The translations under genes were made by a program, and so were the position numbers. This document shows, piece by piece, positions 62,628 to 64,000 of a DNA stretch of 64,000 nucleotides. Source of the stretch: JAGSOU01 sp049974865 (GTDB lineage: Bacteria; Pseudomonadota; Alphaproteobacteria; Rhodobacterales; Rhodobacteraceae); NCBI GenBank assembly GCA_049974865.1, contig JBNGCX010000005.1, forward strand, positions 29,940 to 93,939, read 5' to 3'. How positions within the stretch are numbered: position 1 is the first letter of the stretch; each line of letters opens with the position of its first letter. The notes under the pieces are model-generated. The model did no database searches, was not told the origin of the DNA, and worked only from the letters and a program-made list of their open reading frames with translations.

Positions 62628-64000
62628 GTGGAAATCCAAGCCCTCCGCTCCGCCCATCCCGAGCACTGGAAAAAGGCCTGCGCGCTGCGCGTCCTGGCCC
62701 TGGACGCCGTCCAGGCCGCCAATTCGGGCCATTCCGGCATGCCGATGGGCATGGCCGACGTGGCCACCGTGCTGTTCGGGAAACACCTGAAATTCGACGC
62801 CGCCGCCCCCCACTGGCCCGACCGCGACCGGTTCATCCTGTCGGCGGGCCACGGCTCGATGCTGCTTTACGGGCTGCTGCACCTGACCGGCTATCAGGAC
62901 ATGACGCTGGAGCAGATCAAGAACTTCCGCCAGCTCGGGTCGATCACCGCGGGCCACCCCGAATACGGCCACGCCACGGGCGTGGAGACCACCACCGGCC
63001 CGCTGGGCCAGGGGCTGGCCAACGCGGTGGGCTTCGCGCTGGCCGAGGAAATCCAGCGCGCCCGCTTCGGCAAGAAGGTGGTCGACCACCACACCTATGT
63101 CATCGCCGGCGACGGCTGCCTTATGGAGGGCGTCAGCCAGGAGGCGATCGGTCTCGCGGGCAAGCATGAGCTGAGCAAGCTGATCGTGTTCTGGGACAAC
63201 AACGGCATCACCATCGACGGCAAGGTCGAGATCGCCGACCGCACCGACCAGTTGCAGCGGTTCGAGGCCTCGGGCTGGTCGGTCTACGAATGCGACGGCC
63301 ATGACCCCGAGGATATCGACCGGGTGATCACCGCCGCCAAGGCCTCCAAGACGCCCACCCTGATCGCCTGCAAGACGCATATCGGCCTGGGCTCCTCGGC
63401 GCAGGACACGGCCAAGGCGCATGGCGCGCTGACCGATGCGCAGCTCATCGCCGACACCAAGGCCGCCTATGGCTGGGAATACGGGCCCTTCGAGATCCCC
63501 GAGGACATCCGCGGCGCCTGGGCCGAGATCGGCCGCCGCGGCGCGGTCGAGCGCGCCGCCTGGGAAGAGCGCCTCGCCGGCCTGCCCAAGGGCAAGCAGG
63601 CCGAGTTCAACCGCGCCTATGCGCTGGAGGCGCCCAAGCGCCTTTCGGCCACCATCAAGGCGCTGAAGAAGCAGATCTCGGACGAGGCGCCCAAGGTCGC
63701 CACCCGCAAGTCCAGCGAGATGGTGCTGGAACTGGTAAACCCGATCATGCCGGAGACCGTCGGCGGCTCGGCCGACCTGACCGGATCGAACAACACCAGG
63801 ACCGGCGATCTGGGCAATTTCGGCCCCGAGAACCGCAAGGGCCGCTACCTCCATTACGGCATCCGCGAGCACGGCATGGCCGCGGCCATGAACGGCATGG
63901 CTCTGCATGGCGGCATGCGCCCCTATGGCGGCACCTTCCTGGTGTTCACCGACTATGCCCGGCCCTCGGTGCGGCTGTCGGCGCTGATGGGCGTGCCGGT
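62628..64000 (+). CDS. tkt: Transketolase (3' partial)
   Basis: The frame opens at GTG 62628, with AAAGGA upstream, and runs off the window; about 457 codons are visible of some 670. ThDP-dependent C2-unit transfer in the pentose phosphate/Calvin pathways. Visible motifs are AANSGHSGMPMGMADV, LSAGHGSMLLYGLLH, GHPEYGHATGVETTTGPLGQG, the ThDP/Mg site AGDGCLMEGVSQEA near residue 160, and GIREHGMAAAMNGMAL of the second domain. It is divergent from the zapA pair, a conserved arrangement. A GTG start fits the first residues EIQALRSAHPEHWKKACALR. Confidence 0.95.
   Translation, partial: MEIQALRSAHPEHWKKACALRVLALDAVQAANSGHSGMPMGMADVATVLFGKHLKFDAAAPHWPDRDRFILSAGHGSMLLYGLLHLTGYQDMTLEQIKNFRQLGSITAGHPEYGHATGVETTTGPLGQGLANAVGFALAEEIQRARFGKKVVDHHTYVIAGDGCLMEGVSQEAIGLAGKHELSKLIVFWDNNGITIDGKVEIADRTDQLQRFEASGWSVYECDGHDPEDIDRVITAAKASKTPTLIACKTHIGLGSSAQDTAKAHGALTDAQLIADTKAAYGWEYGPFEIPEDIRGAWAEIGRRGAVERAAWEERLAGLPKGKQAEFNRAYALEAPKRLSATIKALKKQISDEAPKVATRKSSEMVLELVNPIMPETVGGSADLTGSNNTRTGDLGNFGPENRKGRYLHYGIREHGMAAAMNGMALHGGMRPYGGTFLVFTDYARPSVRLSALMGVP

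Overview
The window is high-GC chromosomal DNA of an alphaproteobacterium, most probably of the Rhodobacteraceae/Roseobacter group. The evidence is the gene content: TRAP transporters, a B12-dependent NrdJ reductase with an NrdR box, a LexA gene with a GAAC-N7-GAAC SOS box, trpGDC fused to moaC-moeA, a fused IorAB-type oxidoreductase, and an endolysin/holin pair of the gene transfer agent (GTA) type. I see no insertion sequences, rRNA, CRISPR arrays or prophage; there is one tRNA (Pro, UGG).

Bases 1-18.9 kb are accessory and metabolic. First comes a CoA-linked cluster: a ThDP enzyme cut by the window edge, an enoyl-CoA hydratase, a PaaK-like ligase, a TetR regulator and a divergent AidB-like dehydrogenase, with a perfect 16-bp palindrome between the last two. 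After an alpha/beta hydrolase comes an RpiR regulator divergent from dctQ-dctM-dctP, diaminopropionate ammonia-lyase and two different N-carbamoyl amidohydrolases. I read this as a catabolic operon for a ureido derivative of 2,3-diaminopropionate. A periplasmic rhodanese follows, then a hydroxylase-MFS-DUF1499 operon facing an ArsR-rhodanese fusion regulator.

Bases 18.9-32 kb hold nrdJ, a class V aminotransferase, tRNA-Pro, a DUF192 protein, a tandem cold-shock-domain protein, pdxH, fabI, gpt, DUF2127, a class I aminotransferase, ppiD and trpE. From 33 to 46 kb lie a divergent polysaccharide deacetylase with a very long Pro/Ala/Glu linker, trpG-trpD-trpC-moaC-moeA (overlapping or touching stops and starts), lexA convergent with comEC, gltX, gltA, a 5-formyl-THF cyclo-ligase and a PaaG-like isomerase.

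Bases 46-53.4 kb are one long minus-strand run: acyltransferase, murI, argC, ccmE, a GTA-type lysis module (GH108 endolysin, 3-TM holin, a 51-residue membrane protein), ccmF and ccmH. The lysis module therefore sits inside a cytochrome c maturation operon. The window ends with the IorAB-type fusion and its divergent LysR regulator, a candidate sRNA behind a sigma-32-like promoter, purL, bolA-grxD, zapA with a coiled-coil partner, and the start of transketolase. The most interesting signals are the ureido-diaminopropionate operon, the lysis module inside the ccm operon with a terminator touching the endolysin start codon, the sRNA candidate, and several clean palindromic operators.
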